Below are positions 10,747-19,318 of a stretch of 64,000 nucleotides of DNA, in pieces. The stretch is taken from assembly GCF_001905005.1 (NCBI RefSeq), contig NZ_LWKZ01000005.1, forward strand, positions 1-64,000, in the 5' to 3' direction. Source of the stretch: Streptomyces sp. CB02923 (GTDB taxonomy: Bacteria > Actinomycetota > Actinomycetes > Streptomycetales > Streptomycetaceae). Every line of letters begins with the position of its first letter. The first letter of the stretch is position 1. Under the pieces are notes generated by a model. It was not told the origin of the DNA, ran no database searches, and was given only the letters and a program-made list of their open reading frames with translations. The translations under genes were made by a program, and so were the position numbers.

Positions 10747-11034
10747 TTACTTGGCGCCCGCCGCACCGCGGCGGATGCCCAGGCGCTCGACCAGCGCACG
10801 GAAGCGCGTGATGTCCTTCTTCGCCAGGTACTGCAGCAGACGACGGCGCTGGCCGACGAGCAGCAGCAGACCACGGCGGGAGTGGTGGTCGTGCTTGTGG
10901 ACCTTGAGGTGCTCGGTCAGGTCCGAGATGCGGCGGGAGAGCATCGCGACCTGGACCTCGGGGGAGCCGGTGTCGCCCTCCTTGGTGCCGAACTCGGTCA
11001 TGATCTGCTTCTTCGTAGCGGCGTCGAGCGACAC
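10747..11034 (-). CDS. rpsO: 30S ribosomal protein S15
   Basis: 95-residue primary 16S rRNA-binding protein. The family core is clear: [11 protein letters not shown], then the [27 protein letters not shown] segment that contacts 16S helix 22. The start is GTG with an AGGAG site. Its leader carries a short hairpin (11072-11094), which might allow autoregulation as known for S15 in other bacteria, although this is only inference. Confidence 0.96.
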   Translation of the reverse strand: MSLDAATKKQIMTEFGTKEGDTGSPEVQVAMLSRRISDLTEHLKVHKHDHHSRRGLLLLVGQRRRLLQYLAKKDITRFRALVERLGIRRGAAGAK

Positions 11035-11142
11035 GCGGTACTCCTCTGGGAATCCATCGGGCCCGGGAGCGCCCCTGGATTTGCTTCACAGGGGATCTTT
11101 GATGACTCACCGAAGGCCGTCACCCAGAGTACCAGCTGAAAA

Positions 11143-11172
11143 CGGCCCCCCGACCGGGCGGTCGGAGGGCCG
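11143..11172 (-). terminator. Intrinsic terminator after eccD
   Basis: A 14-bp stem with one mismatch (11143-11156 with 11159-11172) is followed on the minus strand by TTTT. It separates the ESX gene eccD from rpsO. Confidence 0.8.
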
Positions 11173-11232
11173 TGCGGACGGGTGACCCCGCGTCGTACGC
11201 GGATCATCCGTACGTGGTGCTTTCGCGGGCGT

Positions 11233-12708
11233 CTAAGAGGAGCCGGTCAGGCCGCGTACGGTGCCGTACACATCCAGTACCGCCAGGCACAGCGGCACCA
11301 GCGACAGCAGGACGACGCCGTCGAAGATGTCGAAGACGCGGCCCCAGAAGGGGGTGACGCCCTTGCGCGGGACGATCAGACCCACACCGACCAGGATGGC
11401 GGCGCCGGCCGCGATGCTGGCGGCGAACCAGACGGTACGGATGTTGAGCGGGCCGGAGTCACCGAAGCGCACGAGGTCGGTGAGGATGTCGACCGGCGGG
11501 TGCAGTGCGATGCCCAGGATGAGCAGCACGATCGTCAGGATGCCGGCGATCGTCAGGCAGGCGACCTGCGCGGTGTAGTCGAAGAGCCGGGCCCGCAGCA
11601 TGACCGTGATGCCCGCGGCCAGGGCGAGCAGCTGCGCCCAGCTGTTGTCGGAGAAGCCGAGGACGACACCGGCGGCGCCGACGACCAGGGCGGAGCAGCC
11701 CGCGACCAGGCCGAGCAGGAGTTCGTGGCCGCGCTTGGCCTGGTTGCCGATCTTGACGAAGTCGACCGACTCGGTCGCCGGGCCCTGCTCGCCGTCGGTG
11801 TGCGGGCCGGCCGCGATCTGGTCGGGCGACTTGTAGCCGATGGGCAGCCGGGCGAAGCGCGAGGACAGGCCGGGCAGCCAGGCCACCACGGCGATGGCGA
11901 CGATGGCGGTGACCGCGGCGACCTCGCGCGGCTCGGCCTCGGTGAGGATGGAGGCGAAGACCGCGAGGGTGCCGATGCTGGCCAGGAAGGCGGCCGCCAC
12001 GAAGGGCGCGTCCCCGCGCGGCAGCAGCACCACGAGAAGGACGGACGCGATCAGCACGGTCACGCAGCCGACCAGGAACTGCAGGCGGCCGGGGCCGTCA
12101 CCGTCGGTCACCGGCATGATCCCGGAGCCGGCGAGCAGTAGGTGCGGCAGCGACGCCAGGCCCAGCGCGATGGACGAGGCGTGGTCGTCGTAGACCCGGG
12201 CCCGTACGCCGGACAGGGCGACCAGGACGATGCCGGTGACACCGGCGATGATGCCGGGCAGGCGGTGCATGTCGCGGTCGACCGGGTTGGAGAACCACAG
12301 GGCGAACGCCATCATGACGAGCAGCAGGACGCCGGCGGTGAGGCCGACGATGTTCATGAGGTCGTCGCTCCAGCGGTTGCGGTTGCGCTTGACCGCGGAG
12401 GCGACGGCGTCCGAGACGTCGTCGAAGACCGGCAGCGGCAGGGACTCCGCGAACGGCCGCAGGAGGAGCAGGTCGCCGTCGAGGATGCGCTGCTGCGCGA
12501 GGGACTGCCCCGCGTCCAGAACGGTGCCGTCGCGGCGCACCAGGTGGTAACCGGTGGGGGCGCCCTCCGCCTGGGACTGGCCGGAGAGTCGCAGGATCTC
12601 CGGATAAATATCGACGAGTGCGACATCCTCCGGCAGTGCCACGTCGATCCGTGCGTCCGGCGCGGCGACTGTGACCCGGCAGAAGCCGGTGCCTGTAGTC
12701 GTGCTCAC
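11233..12708 (-). CDS. eccD: ESX secretion membrane channel protein EccD
   Basis: 491 residues with the EccD layout: an N-terminal ubiquitin-like (YukD) domain (about 10-90, including VALPEDVALVDIYPEI), a linker, then about eleven hydrophobic helices from residue 115 to the C-terminus, interrupted by a polar loop near 305-330. EccD forms the main inner-membrane vestibule of the type VII secretion complex. The GTG start has an AGGGGGAA ribosome site. It is divergent from eccC, and the 281-base intergenic region holds paired TATA-core palindromes. Confidence 0.9.
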   Translation of the reverse strand: MSTTTGTGFCRVTVAAPDARIDVALPEDVALVDIYPEILRLSGQSQAEGAPTGYHLVRRDGTVLDAGQSLAQQRILDGDLLLLRPFAESLPLPVFDDVSDAVASAVKRNRNRWSDDLMNIVGLTAGVLLLVMMAFALWFSNPVDRDMHRLPGIIAGVTGIVLVALSGVRARVYDDHASSIALGLASLPHLLLAGSGIMPVTDGDGPGRLQFLVGCVTVLIASVLLVVLLPRGDAPFVAAAFLASIGTLAVFASILTEAEPREVAAVTAIVAIAVVAWLPGLSSRFARLPIGYKSPDQIAAGPHTDGEQGPATESVDFVKIGNQAKRGHELLLGLVAGCSALVVGAAGVVLGFSDNSWAQLLALAAGITVMLRARLFDYTAQVACLTIAGILTIVLLILGIALHPPVDILTDLVRFGDSGPLNIRTVWFAASIAAGAAILVGVGLIVPRKGVTPFWGRVFDIFDGVVLLSLVPLCLAVLDVYGTVRGLTGSS

Positions 12709-12750
12709 CTGGCGGTTCCCCCTATCCGTTGGGCAGTTTGTCGCGTGCGC

Positions 12751-12793
12751 GCCTTATATATAGGGGCGCCGCCACCGTGCCTTATATATAGGG
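12751..12793. promoter_or_regulatory. Two copies of a TATA-core palindrome between eccD and eccC
   Basis: GCCTTATATATAGGG occurs at 12751-12765 and again at 12779-12793, 28 bases apart start to start. Each is a near-perfect dyad (CCYTATATATARGG) and is strikingly AT-rich against its surroundings. The position in a divergent promoter region suggests an operator pair for a dimeric regulator, or -10 elements. No factor is known to me. Confidence 0.55.
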
Positions 12794-12874
12794 ACGTCGT
12801 TACGGGGCCTTGGGCGCGCTCGCGAGGCGTCAGCGTACCCCCCAATTAGGCCGCCGCCCCACCCGCCCCGGCAC

Positions 12875-12894
12875 TTGACCGTTAACAGTAGGAT
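12875..12894 (+). promoter_or_regulatory. Promoter-like elements ahead of eccC
   Basis: TTGACC at 12875-12880 and TAGGAT at 12889-12894 both match Streptomyces promoter hexamers but are only eight bases apart, so they cannot be one -35/-10 pair. TAGGAT may be a -10 with a weak -35. Confidence 0.25.
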
Positions 12895-12989
12895 CAACGC
12901 CTGCGTCGGGCCATGGACTTGGTCCGGGGGACCGTCGAACCAACGGGGGCGGTCCGAGACTGCGAGATGCATGAAGGACTGATGCCTCG

Positions 12990-15900
12990 GTGAGCGTTGT
13001 CATCGTCAAGCGCCCGCCCCGCGCGCTTCCACCCGAAATCCCCGGGGAGGAGTTGACGCTCGAAGCTCCGCCGGAGCTGCCTCGCGAAGGCGAGGACAAC
13101 ATGCTGATGAACCTCATGCCCATGATGGGCATGGCGGGTTCGGCGGGTTTCCTGTTCATGGGCACCCAGCCGTTCATGAAGATCATGGGCGGCGTGATGG
13201 TGGTTTCCACCCTCGCGATGGCTATTGTCCAGATCGTCAAGGCCCGTCAAGGGCCTTCCGGGCAAATGCTCCAGGAGCGCCAGGATTACCTCAAATACCT
13301 GTCGCAGAAGCGAAAGGAAGTACGGCGCACCGCGCGCAAACAGCGGGACGCACAGCTTTTCACCCACCCGGATCCGGGCCAATTGTGGTCGATCGTCGCC
13401 GAAGGCAAACGGGTATGGGAACGCCGGTCGTCCGACCCGGACTTCGCACAGGTACGCATGGGACTGGGGCCGCAGCAGCTGGCCACTCCCCTGAAAGCCC
13501 CGGAGACCGCGCCGGTCGACGAACTGGAACCGCTCACCGCGCACGCGATGAAGGAGTTCCTCGACAAGCACGGGCATCTGGACTCGCTGCCGCTCGCCGT
13601 TTCGCTGCGCGCCTTTTACCACCTGACGGTCTCGGGCGAGCCGGACACCGTGTACGGGTCCGCGCGCGCCATCCTCGCGCAGCTGTGCACCCTGCACTCG
13701 CCGGAGGACCTGGTCGTCGCCGTGGTGGCCGCGCCGGGTGCGCAGGCCGAGTGGGAGTGGACCAAGTGGCTGCCCCACGTACAGGACAAGACCACCGACG
13801 GCGCCGGGACCCGGCGCCTGGTCGTCGGTGACCTGGGCGAGATCGAGGAGCTGCTCGCCGACGACCTGGAGGGCCGCGGCCGCTTCAACCCGCAGGGCAC
13901 ACCGGTCACCGACGCCCCGCACGTGGTGATCGTGCTGGACGCCGGCGAGGTGCCGATGGACTCGGTGATCGCCGGGGCCGAGGGCCTGCAGGGCGTGACG
14001 ATCCTGGAGGTCGTACCGGGCGACCTGGACGAGATCCGGGGCGGTCTGGCCATCCAGGTGCGGCCGGGCAAGCTGGTGCTGGAGTCGTCGAGCGGCGCGG
14101 TCTACAACGGCACCGTGGACACCCTGTCGGTCTCCGAGGCGGAGTCGCTGGCCCGCCAGCTCGCGCCGCTGCGGGCCGGGTCGGGCGCCGACGGCGAGGA
14201 GCCGCTGCTGTCCAACCTGGACTTCACGGACCTGATGAACATCGGCGACGCCGGTTCGGTGGACGTCTCGCGCACCTGGCGCCCGCGCACGCTGCACGAG
14301 CGGCTGCGCGTGCCGATCGGTGTCGACAAGGACGGCCAGCCCGTCCTGCTCGACATCAAGGAGGCCTCCCAGGAGGGCATGGGCCCGCACGGCCTGTGCG
14401 TCGGCGCGACCGGTTCCGGAAAGTCCGAGGTGCTGCGCACGCTGGTGCTCGCCCTCGCGGTCACCCACTCCTCGGAGACGCTGAACTTCATCCTCGCGGA
14501 CTTCAAGGGTGGCGCCACCTTCACCGGTATGTCCGAGATGCCGCACGTCGCGGCGGTCATCACCAACCTGGCCGACGACGTCAGCCTGATCGACCGCATG
14601 CGCGACTCGATCACCGGTGAACTCCAGCGCCGCCAGGAGCTGCTGCGCTCGGCGGGCAACTACGCCAACATCACCGACTACGAGAAGGCACGCGCCGCCG
14701 GCGCCCCGCTGGACCCGCTGCCCTCGCTGGTGATGGTGCTGGACGAGTTCTCCGAGCTGCTGACCGCAAAGCCGGACTTCATCGACATGTTCATCCAGAT
14801 CGGCCGTATCGGCCGTTCGATGGGTGTGCACATGCTGCTCGCCTCGCAGCGCCTCGAAGAGGGCAAGCTGCGCGGCCTGGACACCTTCCTGTCCTACCGG
14901 CTGGGTCTGCGGACGTTCTCCGCGGCCGAGTCCCGTACGGCGATCGGTGTACCGGACGCCTACCACCTGCCCAACGTGCCGGGCTCCGGCATCCTGAAGT
15001 ACGACACCGAGACGATGGTGCAGTTCAAGGCCGCGTACGTGTCGGGCCCGTACCGCGGTCCGGGCGCCGGCGGTGGCGGCGGTGGCAGCCGTACGAACCG
15101 GATGCCGGTGCCGTTCACCGCGTCGCCGGTCCTGGCGCCGATCGTCGAGGAGATCATCGCCGAGGAGCCGTCGCTCACCCAGCAGCAGGACGACGCGCTG
15201 GCCGACACCGTCCTGGACGTGATCGTCCAGCGGATGCAGGGCCAGGGCCCGCCCGCGCACCAGGTGTGGCTGCCCCCGCTGGACGAGTCACCCACCGTCA
15301 ACCAGCTGCTCCCGGCGCTCGCGGTCACGCCCGAGCGGGGCGTGCACGCCCCGGAGTACACGGCGCTCGGCAAGCTGGTCGTGCCGGTCGCGCTCGTGGA
15401 CAAGCCGTTCGAGCAGCGGCGCGACGTGATGTACCTGGACTTCTCCGCGGGCGCCGGTCACGGCCTGGTCGTCGGTGGTCCGCAGTCCGGCAAGTCGACG
15501 CTGATCCGTTCCGCCATGGCGGGCTTCGCGCTCACCCACACCCCGTCCGAGGTGCAGTTCTACTGCCTCGACTTCGGTGGCGGCGGCATGCTGGCCATGG
15601 AGGGGCTGCCGCACGTCGGCGGCGTCGCCTCCCGGCTGGACGCGGAGAAGGTCCGCCGTACGGTCGCCGAGGTCGTCGGCATCCTCAACGAGCGGGAGGA
15701 GTTCTTCCGCGCCAACACCGTCGACTCCATGGGGACGTACCGCCAGCGGCGCGCCGCCGGCGCGTTCCCGGACCAGAAGTGGGGCGATGTCTTCCTCGTC
15801 ATCGACGGCTGGGGCACCTTCAAGACCGACTACGAGCAGCTCGACCCGGTCATACTGGACATCGCCAGCCGCGGTCTCGGCTTCGGCATCCACCTGATCC

Positions 15901-16943
15901 TCGGCGCCTCCCGCTACACCGAGGTACGCCCGGCACTGCGCGACCAACTGCTGAACCGCGTCGAACTGCGGCTCGGCGACCCGATGGAGTCGGAGTTCGA
16001 CCGCAAGCGCGCGGAGAACGTGCCGATGGGCCGCCCCGGCCGCGGTCTGTCCCCCGAGAAGCTGGACTACCTGGCGGCGCTGCCCCGTATCGACGGCGTC
16101 CAGGAGGCCGAGAGCCTCAGCGACGGCATGGCGCACCTGGTGGCGACCGTCAAGGAGAACTGGCAGGGCGCGCCCGCCCCGAAGGTGCGGATGCTGCCGA
16201 CGCTGCTCCCGGCGAGCGACCTGCCCAAGGGCAGCGACTACCCGCAGCACGGCATCGCGATCGGTGTCGACGAGACGACGCTGTCGCCGGCGTTCATCGA
16301 CTTCGAGACCGACCCGCTGCTGGTCATCTACGGCGAGAGCGAGTCCGGCAAGTCCTCGCTGCTGCGTCTGATCACCAAGCAGATCGCGGAGCGCTACCCG
16401 TCGGACAAGGCGCTCATGGTGGTCTCCGACTACCGGCGCGCGCTGCTCGGCGAGGTCCCCGAGAGCCACCTGTACAAGTACTGCGCCGCGGGGCCGCAGC
16501 TCCAGGAGGTCATCACCGGGCTGGCCGGTTCGCTGGGCCGCCGTATGCCGGGCCCGGACGTCACGCCGGAGCAGCTGCGCAACCGCAGCTGGTACGACCT
16601 GCCGGACGCGTTCGTGATCGTGGACGACTACGACCTGGTGGCGACCAGCAGCGGCAACCCGCTGCAGCCGCTGCTGGAGTACCTGCCGTTCGCCCGTGAC
16701 CTGGGACTGCGCCTGATCCTGGCGCGCAGCTCCTCGGGTGCGGGACGGTCCTCCTTCGAGCCCGTGATGCAGCGGACGAAGGAGCTCGGCGCCCAGGGTC
16801 TGGTCCTTTCGGGTGACCCGGGCGAGGGCCCGCTGATGGGCAACATCAAGGCGACCAGCCTGACACCGGGGCGTGCGCACTTCATCACGCGCAAGCGCGG
16901 TGCCCAGCTGGTGCAGACCGGATGGCTGCCGGCGCACAGCTGA
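12990..16943 (+). CDS. eccC: ESX secretion ATPase EccC
   Basis: 1317-residue FtsK/SpoIIIE-type motor that recognises substrates and powers type VII export. Two membrane helices lie near residues 43-62 and 66-80. Three ATPase domains follow, with P-loops GATGSGKSE (about 472), GGPQSGKST (about 829) and GESESGKSS (about 1114), and Walker B strands VMVLDEF, VFLVIDGW and FVIVDDYD. EccCa and EccCb are fused here in one chain. The GTG start has a GAAGGA site. It is the first plus-strand gene of the locus and ends in a strong terminator. Confidence 0.95.
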   Translation: MSVVIVKRPPRALPPEIPGEELTLEAPPELPREGEDNMLMNLMPMMGMAGSAGFLFMGTQPFMKIMGGVMVVSTLAMAIVQIVKARQGPSGQMLQERQDYLKYLSQKRKEVRRTARKQRDAQLFTHPDPGQLWSIVAEGKRVWERRSSDPDFAQVRMGLGPQQLATPLKAPETAPVDELEPLTAHAMKEFLDKHGHLDSLPLAVSLRAFYHLTVSGEPDTVYGSARAILAQLCTLHSPEDLVVAVVAAPGAQAEWEWTKWLPHVQDKTTDGAGTRRLVVGDLGEIEELLADDLEGRGRFNPQGTPVTDAPHVVIVLDAGEVPMDSVIAGAEGLQGVTILEVVPGDLDEIRGGLAIQVRPGKLVLESSSGAVYNGTVDTLSVSEAESLARQLAPLRAGSGADGEEPLLSNLDFTDLMNIGDAGSVDVSRTWRPRTLHERLRVPIGVDKDGQPVLLDIKEASQEGMGPHGLCVGATGSGKSEVLRTLVLALAVTHSSETLNFILADFKGGATFTGMSEMPHVAAVITNLADDVSLIDRMRDSITGELQRRQELLRSAGNYANITDYEKARAAGAPLDPLPSLVMVLDEFSELLTAKPDFIDMFIQIGRIGRSMGVHMLLASQRLEEGKLRGLDTFLSYRLGLRTFSAAESRTAIGVPDAYHLPNVPGSGILKYDTETMVQFKAAYVSGPYRGPGAGGGGGGSRTNRMPVPFTASPVLAPIVEEIIAEEPSLTQQQDDALADTVLDVIVQRMQGQGPPAHQVWLPPLDESPTVNQLLPALAVTPERGVHAPEYTALGKLVVPVALVDKPFEQRRDVMYLDFSAGAGHGLVVGGPQSGKSTLIRSAMAGFALTHTPSEVQFYCLDFGGGGMLAMEGLPHVGGVASRLDAEKVRRTVAEVVGILNEREEFFRANTVDSMGTYRQRRAAGAFPDQKWGDVFLVIDGWGTFKTDYEQLDPVILDIASRGLGFGIHLILGASRYTEVRPALRDQLLNRVELRLGDPMESEFDRKRAENVPMGRPGRGLSPEKLDYLAALPRIDGVQEAESLSDGMAHLVATVKENWQGAPAPKVRMLPTLLPASDLPKGSDYPQHGIAIGVDETTLSPAFIDFETDPLLVIYGESESGKSSLLRLITKQIAERYPSDKALMVVSDYRRALLGEVPESHLYKYCAAGPQLQEVITGLAGSLGRRMPGPDVTPEQLRNRSWYDLPDAFVIVDDYDLVATSSGNPLQPLLEYLPFARDLGLRLILARSSSGAGRSSFEPVMQRTKELGAQGLVLSGDPGEGPLMGNIKATSLTPGRAHFITRKRGAQLVQTGWLPAHS

Positions 16944-16958
16944 TGCGCACAACTGAAT

Positions 16959-17000
16959 GGCGGTGGGGCGTCTCTCCTTCGGGAGGGGCGCCCCACCGCC
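16959..17000. terminator. Terminator between convergent eccC and the WXG gene
   Basis: GGCGGTGGGGCG...CTCC pairs with GGAG...CGCCCCACCGCC around a TTCG loop, starting 16 bases after the eccC stop. It also faces the end of the minus-strand gene at 17032. Confidence 0.85.
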
Positions 17001-17031
17001 GTTCTCGGGGGTACGGGTAACGGGCCGGGTC

Positions 17032-17898
17032 TCAGCCGAAGGCGCCGTGGCGGCGGACGTCCGGGGACGGCTCGCCGGGGCCGCCCTCGCCCTTGCCGTC
17101 CTGGTCCTTGGTGTCCTTGCCGTCCTGGTCCTTGGCGCCCTTGTCGTTCCTGTTCCCGGTGCCGGACTGCCCCCGAGCGTCGGACGGATGCTCGGCAGCC
17201 GCCTTCTCAGAGCCTGAGGCCGTCTTCTCCGAGGCTGGGGAGGCCGCGTCCGCGTCGGAGGAAGGCGCGGAACCGGCCTTTCCGGCTGCCGCCTTGGGCG
17301 TGCCCTCGGAGGCACCACCCCCCTCGGCCTCGGACTCCCCCGTACGTACGCCCTTGGCGACTCCCGCGCCGCCCCGCACGCCCTTCGGGTCACCGGCCCG
17401 CGGCGGCCCGAAGGGGTCGGGCCCCTGGGGTGCGCCGGAGGTCTCCCACGTCGCGGTCAGCGGGGGCCGCTGCCCCTGGCCGCCTTTGCCGCCCTTGCCG
17501 CGGAAGACACCGCCGAGCGACGTGGCGAGCTGGCCGAGGGCCATGAAGCCGTACGCGGTCTGCATGCCGGACGACTGCGAGCCGTCGTTCTGGGAGGCGG
17601 CCGGGGCGGCGTCGTGAGCGCCGGAGTCCGCGCCCGCGTGCGCCCCCTTGTCCTGGGAGGCGGCGTTCTCCAGGTCGGCGGCGGCCAGCTCGAAGACCGG
17701 CAGCGTCTCGTCGACGGACTGCTTGAGCCGGTGCCACTCCCCGGCGAACGCCTCGCCCGCCGGACCGTGCCAGTTGGCGGCCGCGGCCAGGCCGACGTGC
17801 CGGTCGAGGTCGCGTACCAGGCCGTCCAGGTGCTTGCCCATGTCCCGCCAGCCGGCCGCCGCCTCGTGCAGGGCCTGGGGGTTGTGCCGCTCGGTCAC
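17032..17898 (-). CDS. WXG100-like protein with long low-complexity tail
   Basis: 288 residues. The first 100 form two helices around a WHG turn (residues 43-45, NWHGPAGEAF), the WXG100 hairpin of ESX substrates. The rest is Ala/Gly/Ser/Lys/Asp-rich, with an imperfect KDQDGK repeat near the end and no recognised domain. The GTG start overlaps the stop of the preceding WXG-like gene as GTGA, so the two are probably made together and may form a heterodimer, as ESX pairs do. No YxxxD/E signal is evident in the helical part. Confidence 0.75.
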   Translation of the reverse strand: MTERHNPQALHEAAAGWRDMGKHLDGLVRDLDRHVGLAAAANWHGPAGEAFAGEWHRLKQSVDETLPVFELAAADLENAASQDKGAHAGADSGAHDAAPAASQNDGSQSSGMQTAYGFMALGQLATSLGGVFRGKGGKGGQGQRPPLTATWETSGAPQGPDPFGPPRAGDPKGVRGGAGVAKGVRTGESEAEGGGASEGTPKAAAGKAGSAPSSDADAASPASEKTASGSEKAAAEHPSDARGQSGTGNRNDKGAKDQDGKDTKDQDGKGEGGPGEPSPDVRRHGAFG

Positions 17899-18203
17899 TG
17901 GACACCCCGGATCGTCTTGACGAGCTCTTCCTCGGCCGCGTCGGTCGACACGGCGGTCTCCCTGATGCCGTCGGCGACCTCCGTCAGCCGCTCCCGCAGC
18001 TGCTCCAGGGCGCGCTCGGCCTGCTCGTACAGCTCCAGGTACGGCCCGGCCGCCTCGCGTGAGCCGAACCCGTCGCACAGCGCCTCGGCGTCACTGCGCC
18101 GTCTGAAAGCGGTCAGCTGACGGCCCAGGTCGTCCGCGGATATCTCGAACTTGGCACCGAGCCCGTGCAGCTCCTCGGTACTGATCCGGACCTCGTCTGA
18201 CAT
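17895..18203 (-). CDS. ESX-type small helical protein (WXG100-like)
   Basis: 102 residues, almost all helical, with a central break at CDGFGSREAAGPY where WXG proteins carry their turn; the tryptophan is missing. It has the length of EsxA/EsxB and is translationally coupled to the longer WXG protein downstream. The ATG at 18201-18203 follows a GGGGAG site. It is probably the small partner of that pair. The assignment rests on size, helical pattern and context rather than on a motif. Confidence 0.7.
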   Translation of the reverse strand: MSDEVRISTEELHGLGAKFEISADDLGRQLTAFRRRSDAEALCDGFGSREAAGPYLELYEQAERALEQLRERLTEVADGIRETAVSTDAAEEELVKTIRGVQ

Positions 18204-18475
18204 CTTTTCTCCCCGAATTGTTTGGCGCAGCCCGAATGACGCGGCTCGAAAGCGCGGCGGCCTGCCGGACAAGGCCCCAGGTCTAGCACATCCGGATAGG
18301 GGCCGACCGCCGCGCCCGAAGGCGCCGGGACGGCGTGGCGAGGAGGGAAAAGGGACCAATATCCCGCAATGCCAACAACCCTCCTTGACGCATCGTTCGG
18401 ATCCGTCATTACACTCATGACGCCGGTGCAGCACACGCGGTTGCTGTGCCACCGAGTTCACTGGGGGCAGAAGAC

Positions 18476-18904
18476 ATGAGCGGTATGAGCGGCATGGGCA
18501 ATGAGCGGCAGATCCAGGACGAGGATCTGATGGACGTCGCCCAGGATCCCGAGCAGGCGCACCGGCTGCGCAAGGCCCTGCAGACGCTGGCCACCAATCC
18601 CCAGGTCGGCGGAAAGCTCCAGGAGATGGCCAAGGAGGTGCTCTCCGGGCGGATCGGCATGAAGGACGCCATCCAGTCCGATGAGTACATGGGTGCCATC
18701 GGCGACCGTATGAACGAGATGCGGCGGGCGGCGGAGAACCAGACGCAGGCCGAGCGGGAGGCGTCCCGTGAGCAGTTCGCGAAGTGGCAGAAGGAGCAGG
18801 AGGCCAAGGAGGACCAGGAGCGCGCCGAGCGCGACGGCCCTTCGGGCGCCATCGTGACGGGGCCGCGGCGGAGCGGCCGGGGCGGTACGAGCCACCGGAA
18901 CTGA
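18476..18904 (+). CDS. Helical, charged ESX-locus protein of unknown function
   Basis: 142 residues, starting with a Met/Gly/Ser-rich MSGMSGMGNERQIQDEDLMD, then helices with the segment DPEQAHRLRKALQTLATNPQ and a highly charged coiled stretch (about 75-120, QTQAEREASREQFAKWQKEQ). No signal peptide or membrane segment. The ATG at 18476 has a GGGGG site; an in-frame start ten codons upstream lacks one. I do not recognise a family with a known function. Confidence 0.7.
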   Translation: MSGMSGMGNERQIQDEDLMDVAQDPEQAHRLRKALQTLATNPQVGGKLQEMAKEVLSGRIGMKDAIQSDEYMGAIGDRMNEMRRAAENQTQAEREASREQFAKWQKEQEAKEDQERAERDGPSGAIVTGPRRSGRGGTSHRN

Positions 18905-19318
18905 ACCGGCGGGCCCGGCCGTCGGCGGCCGGGTCCGAACTCCCGTTCACCGGGCGGGCGCGAGTCCGTTCATGGCTGTTCGTGCGTCATGCGGGATTCG
19001 CCCGCCCGGTACTCCGGTTCCCCAGTACTCCGAGGCCCAGTACTCCGAGGCCCGGCACTCCGATGCCCGGCACTCCGGTGCCCCGGTATCCGGTACGGGC
19101 CTTCGGCGACTTCGACGCCATCGGGTTCTCGCGTGCCGACTCACCACGATATTTTCCCGCTTGTCCGCTCTCCCGCGGTCGACGTTTGACCGTATTCGCC
19201 GGTATGCGATCGGCTCTTTGATGGCAGTTGTCCATCCCTAAGGGAATCTTGACCGGCATTGCTATCGTGCGCGATCACGCGCTGCCGGAGAAGCGCACGC
19301 GGGAGAGAGCGGAGCAAA
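18905..19318. other. Non-coding stretch with 15-bp tandem repeats
   Basis: About 410 bases without a convincing gene. It holds six 15-bp repeat units at 19005-19095 and, after them, a less GC-rich segment (19140-19260) that may carry the promoter of the membrane protein gene at 19319. No clear -35/-10 pair was found. Confidence 0.5.
19005..19095. repeat. Six tandem 15-bp repeats
   Basis: Units of the form CCCRGYACTCCGRKG start at 19005, 19021, 19036, 19051, 19066 and 19081. The copies at 19021 and 19036 are identical, the others differ at one to five positions. The array is not part of a supported gene, although open frames pass through it on both strands. Confidence 0.75.

Noticed and set aside
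12894..17393. Two long minus-strand open frames opposite eccC
   Set aside because: Both are shadows of EccC; composition is Arg/Gly/Val/His-rich with no domain.
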